In this document: positions 24,301 to 35,691 of the stretch, piece after piece
Layout: each line of letters starts with the position of its first letter
Position numbering within the stretch: the first letter of the stretch is position 1
Source: Desmodesmus armatus
Lineage: Eukaryota; Chlorophyta; Chlorophyceae; Sphaeropleales; Scenedesmaceae
Assembly (NCBI GenBank): GCA_007449985.2
Contig: VIIQ02000075.1
Coordinates: 62,001 to 126,000, forward strand
Direction: 5' to 3'
Length of the DNA: 64,000 bases
Made by a program: the position numbers and the translations under genes
The notes under the pieces: model-generated
Seen by the model: the letters and a program-made list of their open reading frames with translations, nothing else
Database searches by the model: none
What the model was told of the DNA's origin: nothing

Positions 24301-27300
24301 GTTTCCAGCCAGGTTCATCGCGCAGCATGCTGCTAGCAGCGAGTCGACCTTGGTGCAAGACAAGCAATACACCACCAGGCGACCAGTGACCTAGGGCACT
24401 AGAAAGCCTGGGCCAGTTACGGCCCTCAAAGCCAACAGCACAAGAAAAAGAACTAATATAGGTAGCATGTTGTACATATACTATACAAGCAACTCAGTTG
24501 GACATGACCCCTGGTCCAGTTGCAGACCATGCTGCCTGGAACGGCAGGGTCTCAGCGCGCTGCCGCATCCTGCTGCTGTAGCGTGTGGCATTGAGCGGTC
24601 GCCGGAAAGGCACCCCATTAGCGCGTGGGTGTGTCAGTCTGTAGAGCATGCTCCGCCAAGAACCGCGCAACGCACATGCATCCGTAAGGTCGTGCATGTT
24701 CGTTGGCTGCCCCAAGGCCTGCAGATCCCTCGTGACACATTTTTCCCAGCTCATAGGCGGTGCCCCCCGCGGTGCTGCACCAGCGTCGTGCATAAGTGAG
24801 AAGAGCACCTGTCGAGGATAACGCTCCTCCCCCATACGCAAGACGTGCCCCAGCCACCGCAGCCTGTGGGCTGTGAGGTGGCTGGCTAGGCTGACTGTGT
24901 CACACTGAGACCATAAATGTTGCCTGCTGTGCCGATCAGCGCGACGCACATTCAAAATATGCCGGAGGCAATCAGAGTGCACCACTTCCAACCGGTCAGC
25001 CTGCTTCTGAGAAATAGCCCAGGTCTCACTGCCAAACAGTAGCACAGGCAGCACATACGCACGGAAGCACTGCATCTCGAGCTTGACGCCCAAGCTACGG
25101 GCGCCCCACACACGCTGCATCTCCGCAAAGCGGCCCCTGGTCTTGCTGATGCGAGCAGTGACCTCAGCCTCCCAGCTTGCAGAGGTATCGACCACACCCC
25201 CCAGATACTTGAAAGAGGGCACATAGCGCGCCTCACCACCTGACAACTGCACACTCTCTAGTGGTTGACCATCATGACAAACAGCCATGAGCTCGGTCTT
25301 GGCCGCATTGACACACATGCCCATCCTGCTGCAGACAGAGTCGAATACCTTGAGCATAAGCTCCAACTCACACCTGTCACAGCTCATAAGCACTAGGTCA
25401 TCCGCATACATGAGAGCAGCTATAGTCAGCATGGTGCTGGGCCCACCAGCCCTGGCATGCCAAGGCAGTACCTCTCCCTCAGCCCTGAAGGCCAGCCGCA
25501 CACCACAACCCTCAGGCATCTCTGCCAGCGACAGCCTGACAACACAATCAAAGAAGATGTTGAACAACAGAGGAGCAATCACACAGCCCTGACGCACACC
25601 ACGGCCAATGTCAATCCAATCGCCATGCTCGCCGGCCAGCTTGACCGCAGCCTGTGTGCCTGTGTGCAGGTAAGCTAGCAGCTCGACAACCTTAGGCTCC
25701 ACACGATAAGCAGACAGCACACGCCACAGCGCATCTCGGGGGATGGAATCATAGGCCTTGCGCAGGTCAACAAAGGCTAGGTACAGCGGCTGCTTGTACC
25801 TGTGGCACTTATACATGATGGATCGCAGGGTGTAGGTGGCATCCGACAGACCCCTATTGCTCCGAAAAGCACACTGGCTCTCCAACAGCTGGCTATCCAC
25901 CTGGACGCTGACACGGTGCAGCAAAATCAAGGCATACACCTTACCAGGGATGCTCAACAAGCTAATGGGCCGGTGGTTGGTTGCTTCCCTGGCACTGCCT
26001 TTGCCCTTGAACAACGGCACTATCAGGGCACGCTTCCAATCAAGGGGAGCCTTGCCAGACACCCATACCGCCACAATCACACGATGCAGCCACTGAGCCA
26101 TGACCACGCCTGCCTTCAGCAACGGGGCAACAATGTTGTCAGCACCCGCAGCTGCTGCATCTCGCAAGGCAGCTATGGCATCCACAACCTCCTTGAGGGA
26201 TGGGGGACTACAGCCGCTGCCGCTGCTGCTGCTGCCGCCGACACTGCTGCCACTACCGTTGTCAGCACTGCTGCTGCCTTCACCGCTGCTGCCAGCATCA
26301 GGGCTGTTGTTATCAGCAGCAGCTGGAGGCGCAAGCAGTGTCTCCAGCTGGGCTATGAGCTGCTCCATGTGCTGCTGCTGTTCCGGCGTGACACACTCAC
26401 CACTGAACACCTCGTTGAAGTACTCAGTGAAGAGCTTCAGCTGCTCCCGAGTGCTGCGGTACACAGAGCGTCCGTCCTTGCTGAGCAGGCCCTGTGCGCC
26501 AGTGCTGGCAGGTTTGTCACGGAACAGCTTGCTGACCGTCCTGTGAAATGCAGCCAGGTGGCCTGCCTTCCACTGACGTTCAGCCTTAGCTGCATGTGCT
26601 GCCAGCTGTGTGTTGCGCTGCTTGACGATCCGCCTGTCCACTAGGCGGCTGAGGAAGCGGTATCTGCGCTTAGCTTTGGCTGCTGCAGCTGCCGCATGCG
26701 CCACCTGTTGCTGCCGGCTGCTGGTGCGCTGGTTTGGGGGCTGGGCCGCTGTTTCCTGTTGCAGCTGTTGCCATCGCTGCTGCTTCTGCTGCCAGGCAGC
26801 ATAGGCGTCATGCTTTTGCTGGATAGTGTCCAGCAGCGGCTGCGGCAGCTGCTCTTTGTGGCGGCGGCGGGGCTGAGGGCCGAGCTCAGCAGCAGCAGTT
26901 TCCTGCGTTGCTTGCGTGAAAGCTCGCCACTCTGCCTCCGCGTCCTGAGACCCAGCAGCTGCGTCATCAGCGACACTGACATCAGCCAGCGCAGCAAACC
27001 TGTTGTGCATGCTGCCTGCAAACTGCTGCCGCACCTGCTGCTGCTGCAGCCTCCCAATGTCAAACCTGGAGGGTCCTGCTGTGTTGCGTGCTGCAGACTG
27101 TTGCCGTGCTGCGCTGAGGCGCAGCTTTAGGGTGCACACCAGGAGCCTGTGGTCGCTGCCGCCCACACCCCTGAACACCCTGCAGTCCCTGATGCTGCTG
27201 CGGAACCTGCTGCTGCACAGGATGTAGTCAATAACACGCTGCTTGCCCGGCTGGTTCTGCCTGGGTGCCAGCTGGTGCGTGTACTGATGTATGCTCTTGT

Positions 27301-29473
27301 GGGCGAACAGGGTGTTGGCCAGCACAAGGCGCTGTGCTGAAGCAAGGTCTAGCAGGCGCATACCATTGTCAGAGGCCTGCTGGGGCTGCACTGAGTGGGG
27401 CCCTCTGATGTGTTGGTGACTGGGGAGCATCTCGCCGATCTGCGCATTGAAGTCACCAAGCACCACCAGCAGGTCGCGGCGCTGGACTCGCTGCAGGACG
27501 CTGTACAGCTGCAGGTAGAACTGCTGCTTCCTGGCAAGGTCAGCCTCGCTGTCTCCATCTGTTGGTGCGTATGCCACCACCACGGACAAGGTGATGCTGC
27601 CTTGGCACTGGAAGCGAGCCAGCAGCAACCTGTCGTTGATAGGTGTGGGCTCCAACAGAGCCTGCTGCCAAGCAGAGCTCAGCAGCAAACCCACCCCATG
27701 CTGTCTGGTTTGACCCCCTGACCACAGCAGCTGCCACGGCCCTGTGCTGCCGCTGTACTTGCTGCTTTGGCTGCCTGTGCTGTGGGAGGGAAAGTCAAGC
27801 ACAGCCTCCCCAGTGCCTCTCAGCCGTGTCTCCTGCAACCCACACAAACCCACACTGCGCTGCTCCAGCTGCCCTGTGAGCTCTGAGAGTGTTTGGCGGA
27901 GTTGCTGCTGCTGCTCATCATCGATTTTGACCGAAACGTCAGCTCCATCCTCGTACAGTGTACGCACGTTGAGGCTGCCCAAACGAGAAGCTGTATGTAC
28001 CAGATTAAGTCTTGACTTGTGCTGTGGCAGCAAAGGATGCCTAACGAAGAGAACCAACGAGGCTACTGTCGTCAGCAGCAGGCCACCCACAGCAGACGGA
28101 GCCGGTCTCCTGAGAGCGTGGGCTGTCGAAGCTGTGAGTTTGGAACTCTCTAGAGTCTATTTATGGCACGATGGATGACGCCTGGCGGTGGCAAGCAAAG
28201 CAGGCCACCGCCAAGCGATTGATTGATTGATTGATTGATAGTACAGCAGTGACACAAAACTATCTTTTCACTGAATGCTTGTTCCAATTGAGTTTGTTAT
28301 TATCTTTGTTTGAATTGTTGTTGATGTTATCAATATGTCAGTGTGTATCAGCCTGATGTCCCTAGTGGACATCACCAAAGTCGCAGAGCACATCATCACC
28401 ACTGACTGAACAAATCTGGCCCCTCTTCCAATTTGCCCCCTCTCACCCCCAGGATCTGGAGTATCTGATCAGCAAGGCCGTGAACCCCCAGTACGCCGAC
28501 TACGCAGTGGTGACCGTGTCCAGATCCACAACTGGGCCAGCGACCTAGCAGATGTCACCATCCCCTCCATGGAATTTGTGGCCCCTGCCCGCACCTACGT
28601 GGTCGTGAACGGCGAGAAACTTGACATTGATCTGCACCAGGTTCCCGCCCTGTCCCCCCGGCAGCTGCAGCAGCTGGCGGCGCATTCTGTTCACCGTATA
28701 GAGACCAGCAAGCACCTGACCACTGGCACGCCAAACTCCATGCTGCAGGTAAGGGTTTTAGGGGCCTACGCAAAACCCTTACGGGTTCCAACAGGTGTGC
28801 TCACACTGAACCCTTTTTGCAGGAACGCATGGTTGGTCAATGATGCAGGCACAGGCCATCCCACCAGTCAGTTTCGTGCGCTTCATGGGGTAACAAGCAG
28901 CAGCAGCACCCTCAACCCCACAGCCTCACCCTGAACCCTAAACCCTCCATGCTGCAGGCAATCCCCCGCGACTACCTGCTGAACCGCCTGGGTGGTGTGA
29001 ACACCTCCATCCACCTGGATGTTGAGCACCAAGGTCCCAGCTGGAGGGAGTACATTGAGACAACCTACCACAATGCACACCGCAACGCACCAAAGATGGA
29101 CGAGCACGTGAGTAACATGTTGCGGGTACCAACGCATTCACAACAGTACAAGAAAATGGCAACAGGGGCCAGGTGATTGAGTGGTTGTTACCTGCTGTAA
29201 CCCGGTTGCAGCAGCTTGTGTGTGGGGGGGGGGGGGGGGAGGGGAGGGGGCTGCTGCAGGGTTTGGGGGTGGAGTGTGCTTCCAGCCACTCAATCGCTGG
29301 CCACTGATGCTTTCTTGCTTGCAGCAAGTACTACTCACTCAGCTGCAGCAGATGCTGCTCCTGACCCTCCATTTGATCAGTGCTACTGACTAGCCTCAAT
29401 CACATGGTGCTCTGCTCTGCTGTCCTGCCTCCTGCAGTTCTTCAGGGAGAAGATTGTGCATCTTGTGCACTAG
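21376..29473 (+). CDS. LCIB: LCIB/LCIC-family carbonic anhydrase-like protein with a 1-nt frameshift
   Basis: Eight exons: 21376-21686, 22123-22232, 23045-23202, 23484-23658, 24052-24188, 28453-28748, 28958-29107 and 29438-29473. If the frame were intact the product would be about 457 residues. LCIB-family proteins are theta-type carbonic anhydrase-like enzymes of the chloroplast stroma and pyrenoid edge that recapture leaked CO2. The first about 80 residues look like a transit peptide. The core has HFPTAMGVDDFM, SNLCRDESC (Cys146), CFSTHGLGG (His169) and TCGV (Cys177), the likely zinc site, then KERYVFFSFPHIAIDS and DPLDPEYSI. Exon 6 is 296 bases but needs 297. One base is missing near 28516, after AVVT, and the zero frame meets TAG at 28546-28548. 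After the break the family sequence resumes (QIHNWASDLAD) to the end. The intron before exon 6 is 4.3 kb and holds an antisense LINE. The gene may be a recent pseudogene, or the base may be a sequence error. Confidence 0.93.
23922..23961 (+). pseudogene. Truncated copy of the 5' part of LCIB exon 5
   Basis: An AG acceptor is followed by 40 bases equal to the start of the intact exon at 24052, with two mismatches (GCCTCCTC against GCCTGCAC). The likeness stops after ATCATCAA, and no donor follows. It lies in the intron between exons 4 and 5. Confidence 0.9.
24494..28090 (-). mobile_element. Non-LTR retrotransposon (LINE), intact endonuclease-reverse transcriptase ORF
   Basis: One open frame of 1,198 residues without a stop or shift. 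An apurinic endonuclease domain covers about residues 38-320: LNVRTL, LQETR (Glu87), VVAYAPT, GDFN (212-215) and GSDHRLL. A Gln/Ala-rich coiled stretch and a Ser/Gly-rich linker (about 590-630) follow. Then comes a reverse transcriptase with NHRPISLLS, FVDLRKAYD (773-781), GVRQGC and YADD (895-898). The C-terminus has the LRWLGHVLRM type end, without a CCHC zinc knuckle that I can see. It lies antisense in an intron of the LCIB gene. The ORF boundaries are exact. The 5' and 3' ends of the element and any target-site duplication could not be fixed; no poly(A) is seen at the low-coordinate end. The intact frame suggests recent activity. Confidence 0.96.
28183..28240 (+). repeat. Hairpin followed by (GATT)5, like a retroposon tail
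   Basis: TGGCGGTGGC (28183-28192) and GCCACCGCCA (28204-28213) form a perfect 10-bp stem. They are followed within four bases by five GATT units and GATA (28217-28240). A hairpin plus short tandem tail is common at LINE or SINE 3' ends. Here it faces the plus strand, opposite to the LINE next to it. Confidence 0.75.
28347..28403 (+). pseudogene. Truncated copy of the 3' part of LCIB exon 5
   Basis: These 57 bases align to the last 57 bases of the intact exon at 24132-24188 with nine differences, about half of them synonymous. The predicted piece reads ISLMSLVDITKVAEHIITT against ISRMSLVDITKVAERVIST. The donor is lost: GACTGA replaces GTGAGT. It lies on the far side of the LINE. Confidence 0.9.
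28736..28958 (+). repeat. Intron bounded by a 14-nt direct repeat, with telomere-like ends
   Basis: CTCCATGCTGCAGG spans the 5' splice junction (28736-28749) and again the 3' junction (28945-28958) of LCIB intron 6. Inside the intron, GTAAGGGTTTT (28749-28759) and AAAACCCTTAC (28772-28782) form a perfect 11-bp inverted repeat that starts at the donor. AGGGTTTTAGGGG and CCCTGAACCCTAAACCC resemble telomere repeats. Confidence 0.9.
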
Positions 29474-29588
29474 TTGTGGACGGGCCTTTTGGGAGTGGGA
29501 CTGGGAGTGTGTTTTGCACCTGTGAGGCTCCATGGGAGTGAGTCATGCCGGGAGGCCTGTGCTGGGGCTGCAGTGCGGCAGATGCTGT

Positions 29589-29593
29589 TGTAA
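29589..29593 (+). promoter_or_regulatory. Polyadenylation-like TGTAA after LCIB
   Basis: TGTAA lies 116 bases after the LCIB stop codon at 29471-29473. Use is inferred from motif and spacing. Confidence 0.45.
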
Positions 29594-29777
29594 GGTGCGC
29601 ATGCGCCTCCTGCACCCTCAGGGCATGTGCTTGGTCTCTGTTTGCTGTCGCTGTGGTCGATGCGACATTTCGCTTGCAACATGTGTGTGTCGAGTTGAGC
29701 CGTGATGGCCCTTGTTTTTCAGCAGGTGGGGTTGGCAGGCGGCCCATGCATTCTAGCGCTAGCAAGCTACATTTCTG

Positions 29778-29915
29778 GAGCATAGGTTGGTTCGGTGTTT
29801 CATGGGTGGCGCCAAGGTAGATTGTTACTACATGCACAACCAATCTGAGCATAGGTTGGTTTGGTGTGTCATGGGTGGCACCTGGGTAGATTGTTACTAC
29901 ATGCACAACCAATCT
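29778..29915. repeat. 69-bp tandem duplication
   Basis: Units 29778-29846 and 29847-29915 both begin GAGCATAGGTTGGTT and end CATGCACAACCAATCT, with about six mismatches. They lie downstream of LCIB and have no coding role that I can see. Confidence 0.92.
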
Positions 29916-32209
29916 GCTGGAATTTATTTGGAAGAGGGACGAGTGTGTGTTGAGCCGCTGCAGTGCGTTGGTCCTTGATCCTCTTGTACAAAAGACATGT
30001 CAGCTGAGCTGCATATGCAGGGTGTGTTAGTCAGTTTTACAGGGCAGAATGCATCATGTTGCCCCGGTGGGTCTGCTGCGCGTTTATTACGGATCAGTGT
30101 GCTGCAGAGAGGGGATTGCTGTGAGTATGGGCTGTCTTTGCTGCAGTGTGTGTGTTCCCGCCTGGGGACGCTTTGTATTATTTGTATTACTTGTGTTATT
30201 GCTGGCATGAGCTGTACTCGCACGCGGTTGCTGTGAAGTGTTGGCTTTCAAGCCCCAGACGTGGGGTGTTTTTCAGTGTTGCATGTGGGGTCAAGTTGCT
30301 GACCAGCAGCATGTGGGATGGGTGTGGCTCCGGCAGCTGAACTGGGCTGCACAAGCTGGTGCAGAAAGGTGTGTTGTTTGAGACCTGGCTTTTTGGGTGC
30401 TGTGTGCATAGGGAATGTGCTGTTGATGTGTGTTTTGTACAGTTGTGCAAGTGCTTGACAACCTGAGCTGATGTGACCAGTACCTGTACATGTCCTGAAC
30501 CTTGTAACAGTAGCCGTCGCTCGCATAGATCAAAAATGGTTGATTGGTTGACAATGGGTGGAACTTCCACCCAGCTTACAGTTGAACTGTAAGCAAATGA
30601 CAGCAACCTGGCCTTCATATCCCTGGATGCATGTGCATTGCTGAACATGCATGGTGCATGTGCGTTGTGTGGCTCCTGGTGAGACATGCTGTACAGTCTA
30701 CACACCCACGCGCAACTGGAGCGCTTTTTCACTGCAGCTGACGAGCAGCAGGTTACCAGACACATCCCCCCTGCATCAGGTTTCTGACTGTAAGACTGCA
30801 ATCACACTCGATACCAACTGCAGTGCACTTCCCGCAGGCACCATGGCTGGGGCAGCGCACATCAAAATTGCAGACAGTATCACGTTTGCAGCCTATATGC
30901 AGAACCCAGGTACAGTGCCCACCGCCACACACACCCAAACACACAAAGCCCCCAGGACCTGCCCTACCAAGCTCAGCACAGTGCACAGGCCCGTACCCAG
31001 GCACGCAAAGCGATGCAGGGGCTGTGAAGCAGTTGACAGCTTGAACACCCACACAACCAATAGCATACCCATGCGCCCTGTGGACAGGACCCGAAGACAC
31101 ACACACCCTCAGCATCACCACAATCACATATCCGCAGTGTCATGTCGGCAGGACTGCAAGGCAATCAATCAGTCAGTGTACACAACCACATGGGTGGCTG
31201 CCTGACCCCTCACATCCTGAGGGGGCCCTCACATCCTGAGGGGGTGGAAGGCCTGCACCCACACACGACAAGACACTCTCTTGGCAGTGCATGGCAATGC
31301 ATGGCGCCAAGGAAAAAAGTGGATTGTGCAGGAAGAGCCGTAATGGCCACTGAGAGAGAAGAGGACCTCCAAGACACCATGCTGCAATTCATTGCATGCA
31401 GCAGGCCACAACACAGGCTGCAGCCCTTGGTGACACCTCGACAACAGGTCAGCGCTGACAAACCGCCAAAGCATTGCGACAGCGAGACGACAGCGACCGT
31501 CCACACCCACAGATGTGCAGTAACAAGCTCTGGATCACAGATGGCAACACGCCCACACACAGCGAGGGCTCCGCAGCAAGACACACCAGCACTAGTTGGG
31601 CTGCAATCGATTTCCAGCAGCGCAGGAACACAACACTGGAGCAGACCGCTTGCATGGTGTGCTGTGACAACCCCAACTCTGCCCTATCCTTCGTGATAAA
31701 AAAGCTGGCTACCCGTCCTCACGGACTACTCGCTGTGAAACCTAAGTGCAGCTGACGTGAGTGTGCACAACACTCATAAGTGCAACAGAGAGGCCCCACT
31801 TCCCAGTGGTTCACGCACACATAGACAAGCCAGCACACATGTCTGCCTATTCCTGAAGCTAGCCGCAGCGCAACACACAAGCACGACTCAACCAAACAAC
31901 AGCTACACAAATAAGACACCACCACTACACTACCCCTGCAGTGTGTGCCCACTGCTAGCCCCGCTGCTGGTGTACATCAAGCCGCTATCTAACAACAAAA
32001 CAGCTTTCTCTTGGGTGACAAGGGGGCGCACCCCCTCCGGCTGGCCACACACACAACAGTCGAGGCTGCAGGCAGCCCGGGGCTAAGCCTCACACCAACA
32101 GGAGACACCCAACACCCTTCCGAACAGGAGGCGCCCAAAGCCCGGACCAAAGTCGCATGGAAGTTAAAGCAGCTGTTGTAGCTGTGGCAGAAGGTACCAC
32201 CCCTCACGC

Positions 32210-35200
32210 TCAGGCACCCACAGGGGTCGCCCTGGCAGCACCCACCAGCATCCCCTTACCACCAAAGCCCGACGGCGGCAGCTGTTGCTGCTGTTGCTGC
32301 TGTTGCTTCTCTGTCGCCTGCTGCTGCCCCCCACCCGCACTCAGCGCCCTCTGCTGCACCCATGCAGTAAGGTGGTGCTTGAGCGTCGCCAGCTCAGCAT
32401 GCAGCGTCCTAAAGGCCGAATCCCAAGGCCCTGTCTGGTCGCTGCGCGACTCCAACACACTCCGCAGCTCCTTTTCCTTCTGGGGCCGCAGTGGACTGTC
32501 AGCCGCCAACCCCTCCAGCTCAGCAAAAGCCTTCTGCACGCTGGCGATGCTGGACTTTATCAGTGACTGCAGGCTGTAGTAGGTCGCGTACTGGTCCTGG
32601 TACTGCTTATAGTACTGCACGTACTGCTCCTCATTTGTGATCGGTGCAAAGCTGCGCGGCGGCTGGTTCACGAAGTTCTTGTACACAGGCGGGGCAAGGT
32701 CGATCATGGCCCCTGCTGCAGGCAGCGGCGGCGTCTGGCGCGCCACTGGCTGCTGCTGCGGCTGCTGCTGGCTTCCTGTACCCTGCTGCTGCGTCTTCGC
32801 CTTCATCGCAAATGCCCAGCTGGCTCGAGCCGTCTCAACTGCCACCTTAGGCCGCGACTGGGCTACCGCCGTTGCCTCACTAGCCCCTGAAGCACTCATC
32901 ACATCAGCCTTGCGTTTGCTGCCGCCCAAGCTCTGTACTGCTGCTGCTGCTGCACCAGGCCTGCCAGAAGAGGTGTGTGCCGCCTGTGCTGCTCTGTACG
33001 CACCAGCCACAGCCCCTGCAGTACCCCCTGCCACTGACCCCGGCCCATCAGAGTCCTCGCTGCTAGAGGTGAACCAGTGCTTAGTGTGCTGCTGCTGCTG
33101 CACAGGGCTGCCCCCAGACATTCCTGCGGACACCACGTCAGGACTCATCCGTGGCCCGCTGCTGCCGCCACGGTGCTGCTGCTGCGCTGCCGCCGCCCGT
33201 CCTGCCGAGCTGGTAGGGCCCCCAACAGAGCCCGGCCGCTGCTGGTCCGGAGGTGTCTTGCTGCGCCGCTGCTGCTGCAGCTCCGCTGTTGACTTTAGCT
33301 GCTGCCTGCCGGCGGCACCAGCTGCTGCTCCACCCTGAGAGGAGCCGCCAGCGTGGCTGTTGCCGCCTGCTGCTGCCCCAGAAGCACCCCTGGCAACAGG
33401 CCTGCTGACCTCACTCCCTGTGCGCTGCTTCTTGGCTGCTGTGCCGTCTGACAGCGCAGGACGTGCACCGCCGCCGCTGCTGCTGCCAGCCCCTGGGCCC
33501 CCAGGGCGCTTGGTGCCGATGCCGCTGCCCTTCTGCTGGGTGCCTGCCAGCTGCTGCTGCTGACTGCCAGGGCGCTGCGCAGCAGCAGTACTGGAGCCGC
33601 CCCGGCTGGTGCCTGCAGCAGACCCACCTGCTGCTGCTGCAGCAGTGCCGGCCTGTTTGTTTGCAGCCGCAGCGGCAGACGCTGGCGGTCGTTGCGAGGC
33701 CTGCTGTGAACGCGCCTGCTGCTGCTGTGCCGGCCGCGGTTGCTGCTGCTGAAGCGACCGCGCCTGCTGTTGCTGCGGGGGAGGTGTTGCCTTGCCTTGC
33801 TGCTGCTGTTGCAGGCGGGACGCCTGCTGCTGCTGTGTTGCAGAGCCGGGGGTCCTCCGGTTGGGGTCTGGCTTGCCATTCTGCTGCTGAGAAGGGGGCT
33901 GCTGCTGCTTCTGCAGCGGTGCTGCTGAGATCAAAGGCAGAACCTTCCGCGGCTGCTGCTGCTGTTGTGGCCGGCCACCAGACAGCTGTCCCGCGCCAGT
34001 TGCAGGGGAGGAGCCACGCACAGAATTGGCTTTGGCAGAACCCGCCGACCCCCCTGCTGACCCAGCAGCAGAAGCTGCTGCATTGGAGCCTGCTGCTGCT
34101 GCTGCTGACGGCGGCCGCCCATTCGTCTTCACCCCAGACTGCTGCTGCTGTTGCTGCTGGGCTCCAGAAGGGGCAGCAGGTGGCGGCGGTGTCTTGCGCT
34201 GCGGCTTGCTGCCACCACCAAGTGACTTTGGTTTGGGAGGCTCCCTTGCTACAACGCGCTGCTGCTGTTGAGGGGGCCGCACACTTCCAGGAGGCGGCGT
34301 TGATGCACGCTGTTGCTGCTGTTGCTGGGCTGTAGGGCCGCCCTGCTGCTGCCGCTGCTGCTGTGCCTGCACTGCTGCTGCAGGAGGCGGTGTGGAAGCC
34401 CTGGCCCCAGGTGGCGGCGTGAGTGACCGCCCAAACTGCGCCCGCTGCTGCTGCTGCGGGGGCGGCTGGGACTGCATCCGCTGCTGCTGCTGCTGCTGCT
34501 GGGGAGGCTGGGACTGCGTCCGCTGCTGCTGTTGTCCAAGCCCAGGGCGCGCATTGCTGGCTGCTGCAGGGGCTGCCCCACCCTGCTGTGGGGGTGGTGT
34601 GTTGTGCCGTGCAGGGGGTGCGCTGCTGCGCATTGCTGCCACAGGCGGGGGTGTCACACTCCTCACCCCACGGCGACCTGTCACGACAAACATGAATGCG
34701 ATAGCATCTCTACTGAGCCTTTCTGTGCGGCAACAGAGCAAGGCTAGTCTGATCGCCCACTGGACCAAATGCTTTGCAACAGGCACAGACCATGGCAGTG
34801 CACAACAGGGTCGCGAGAAGCTGCAGCTGCTGCGGAATCGTCATGCCTTTCCTAAAAACCTGCAAACGCCCGTAAAGAGACAAGGAAATGAAACAAGGTG
34901 GGGAAAATGGCAGTCCTGCTGCACATACCATTGGCAGCTGACTGCAACTGCACCGGCATGTCCAGCAGCTGTGTCTGCCTGCCACCCCGCTGTCTGTGAG
35001 CTTCCGCCGCCTTGGATGCCCGCATCCTGGAGCTGGTGTTGGCAATGCTTTTCTGTGGTTGGCAGCAACATGCAACAGACAGAACAAACAGCCGTTGTGC
35101 TACTGCGTGCGATAATCCTGGTCCTGTCAGGGTAGCGCAACATGGCAGGGCTCTGCTGCAAGCAAACTGCCATGCTTGGATGCCAACAATATTGCTGCAG

Positions 35201-35691
35201 ACGAGACCCACGCTGCTGCTGCTTGGATCCGGCTGCTTTGCTTGGCAGTCTGAGACCCCTGCCCCCCCACCCCCACCCAACCCCTGTTTGTGCCAAGGGA
35301 ATCACCTGCTGGTGCAGCTTGTGGGTGATGTCTGCCACAACGTAGCCATGGTCAACATCCTCGTCATCTGTGAGCCAGAGAGCCTTCTGGTGATGCGCAG
35401 TGTGGCCAGAGAATCTGTGCTCGCTGCTGGCAATGGAGAGGGTCGCCTGCGTTGCACGGGAGGCCTTGTTGTTAGCCCTCCTGCCACAAACATACGTCCA
35501 ACCAATTGTGAATCATTTTTGCATACCTGAACGACCCCATTCTCTCCGTTCTGGGCTCTAAACTTCACAGATGTCCCCTGTTTGTGCGCCTCGAGCAGGG
35601 CGCTCTGCAGCTGAGGGGTGAGCCTCAATGACAATGCAATGGGGTGCTTTGGCTGCAGTGTGACGGCATGGCCCGTGATTTCAGCGGCCAT
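32210..35691 (-). CDS. ELL: ELL-type RNA polymerase II elongation factor
   Basis: Four exons, 35691-35527, 35446-35306, 35052-34929 and 34677-32210, join in phase to about 965 residues. ELL increases the catalytic rate of RNA polymerase II and works in the super elongation complex in the nucleus. The N-terminal about 140 residues have the ELL layout (HPIALSLRLTPQLQSALLEA, VKFRAQNG, then a basic helix MRASKAAEAHRQR). The C-terminus, about 815-920, is an occludin/ELL homology domain: FAPITNEEQYVQYYKQYQ, KEKELRSVLESR and TLHAELATLKHHL. Between them lie about 650 residues of Gln, Ser, Gly and Pro runs with TPPP motifs, encoded by CAG/GCA tracts. An in-frame ATG 45 bases upstream (35736) is an alternative start. 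The occludin domain is the strong evidence; the N-terminal assignment is weaker. It is divergent from the EF-hand gene. Confidence 0.88.

Larger units (their letters stand above)
29474..32209. other. 3' UTR and intergenic region, no gene assigned
   Basis: It begins with the LCIB 3' UTR (TGTAA at 29589) and a 69-bp tandem duplication. A possible first exon at 30843-30910 (+) reads MAGAAHIKIADSITFAAYMQ with a GT donor, but I could not find a second exon in phase. Minus-strand frames at 30196-30801 and 31210-31584 show no family motif. Most of 30.9-32.1 kb is rich in ACACA. Confidence 0.5.

Noticed and set aside
25802..26644. 280-codon plus-strand frame inside the LINE
   Set aside because: It is the antisense shadow of the reverse transcriptase frame.
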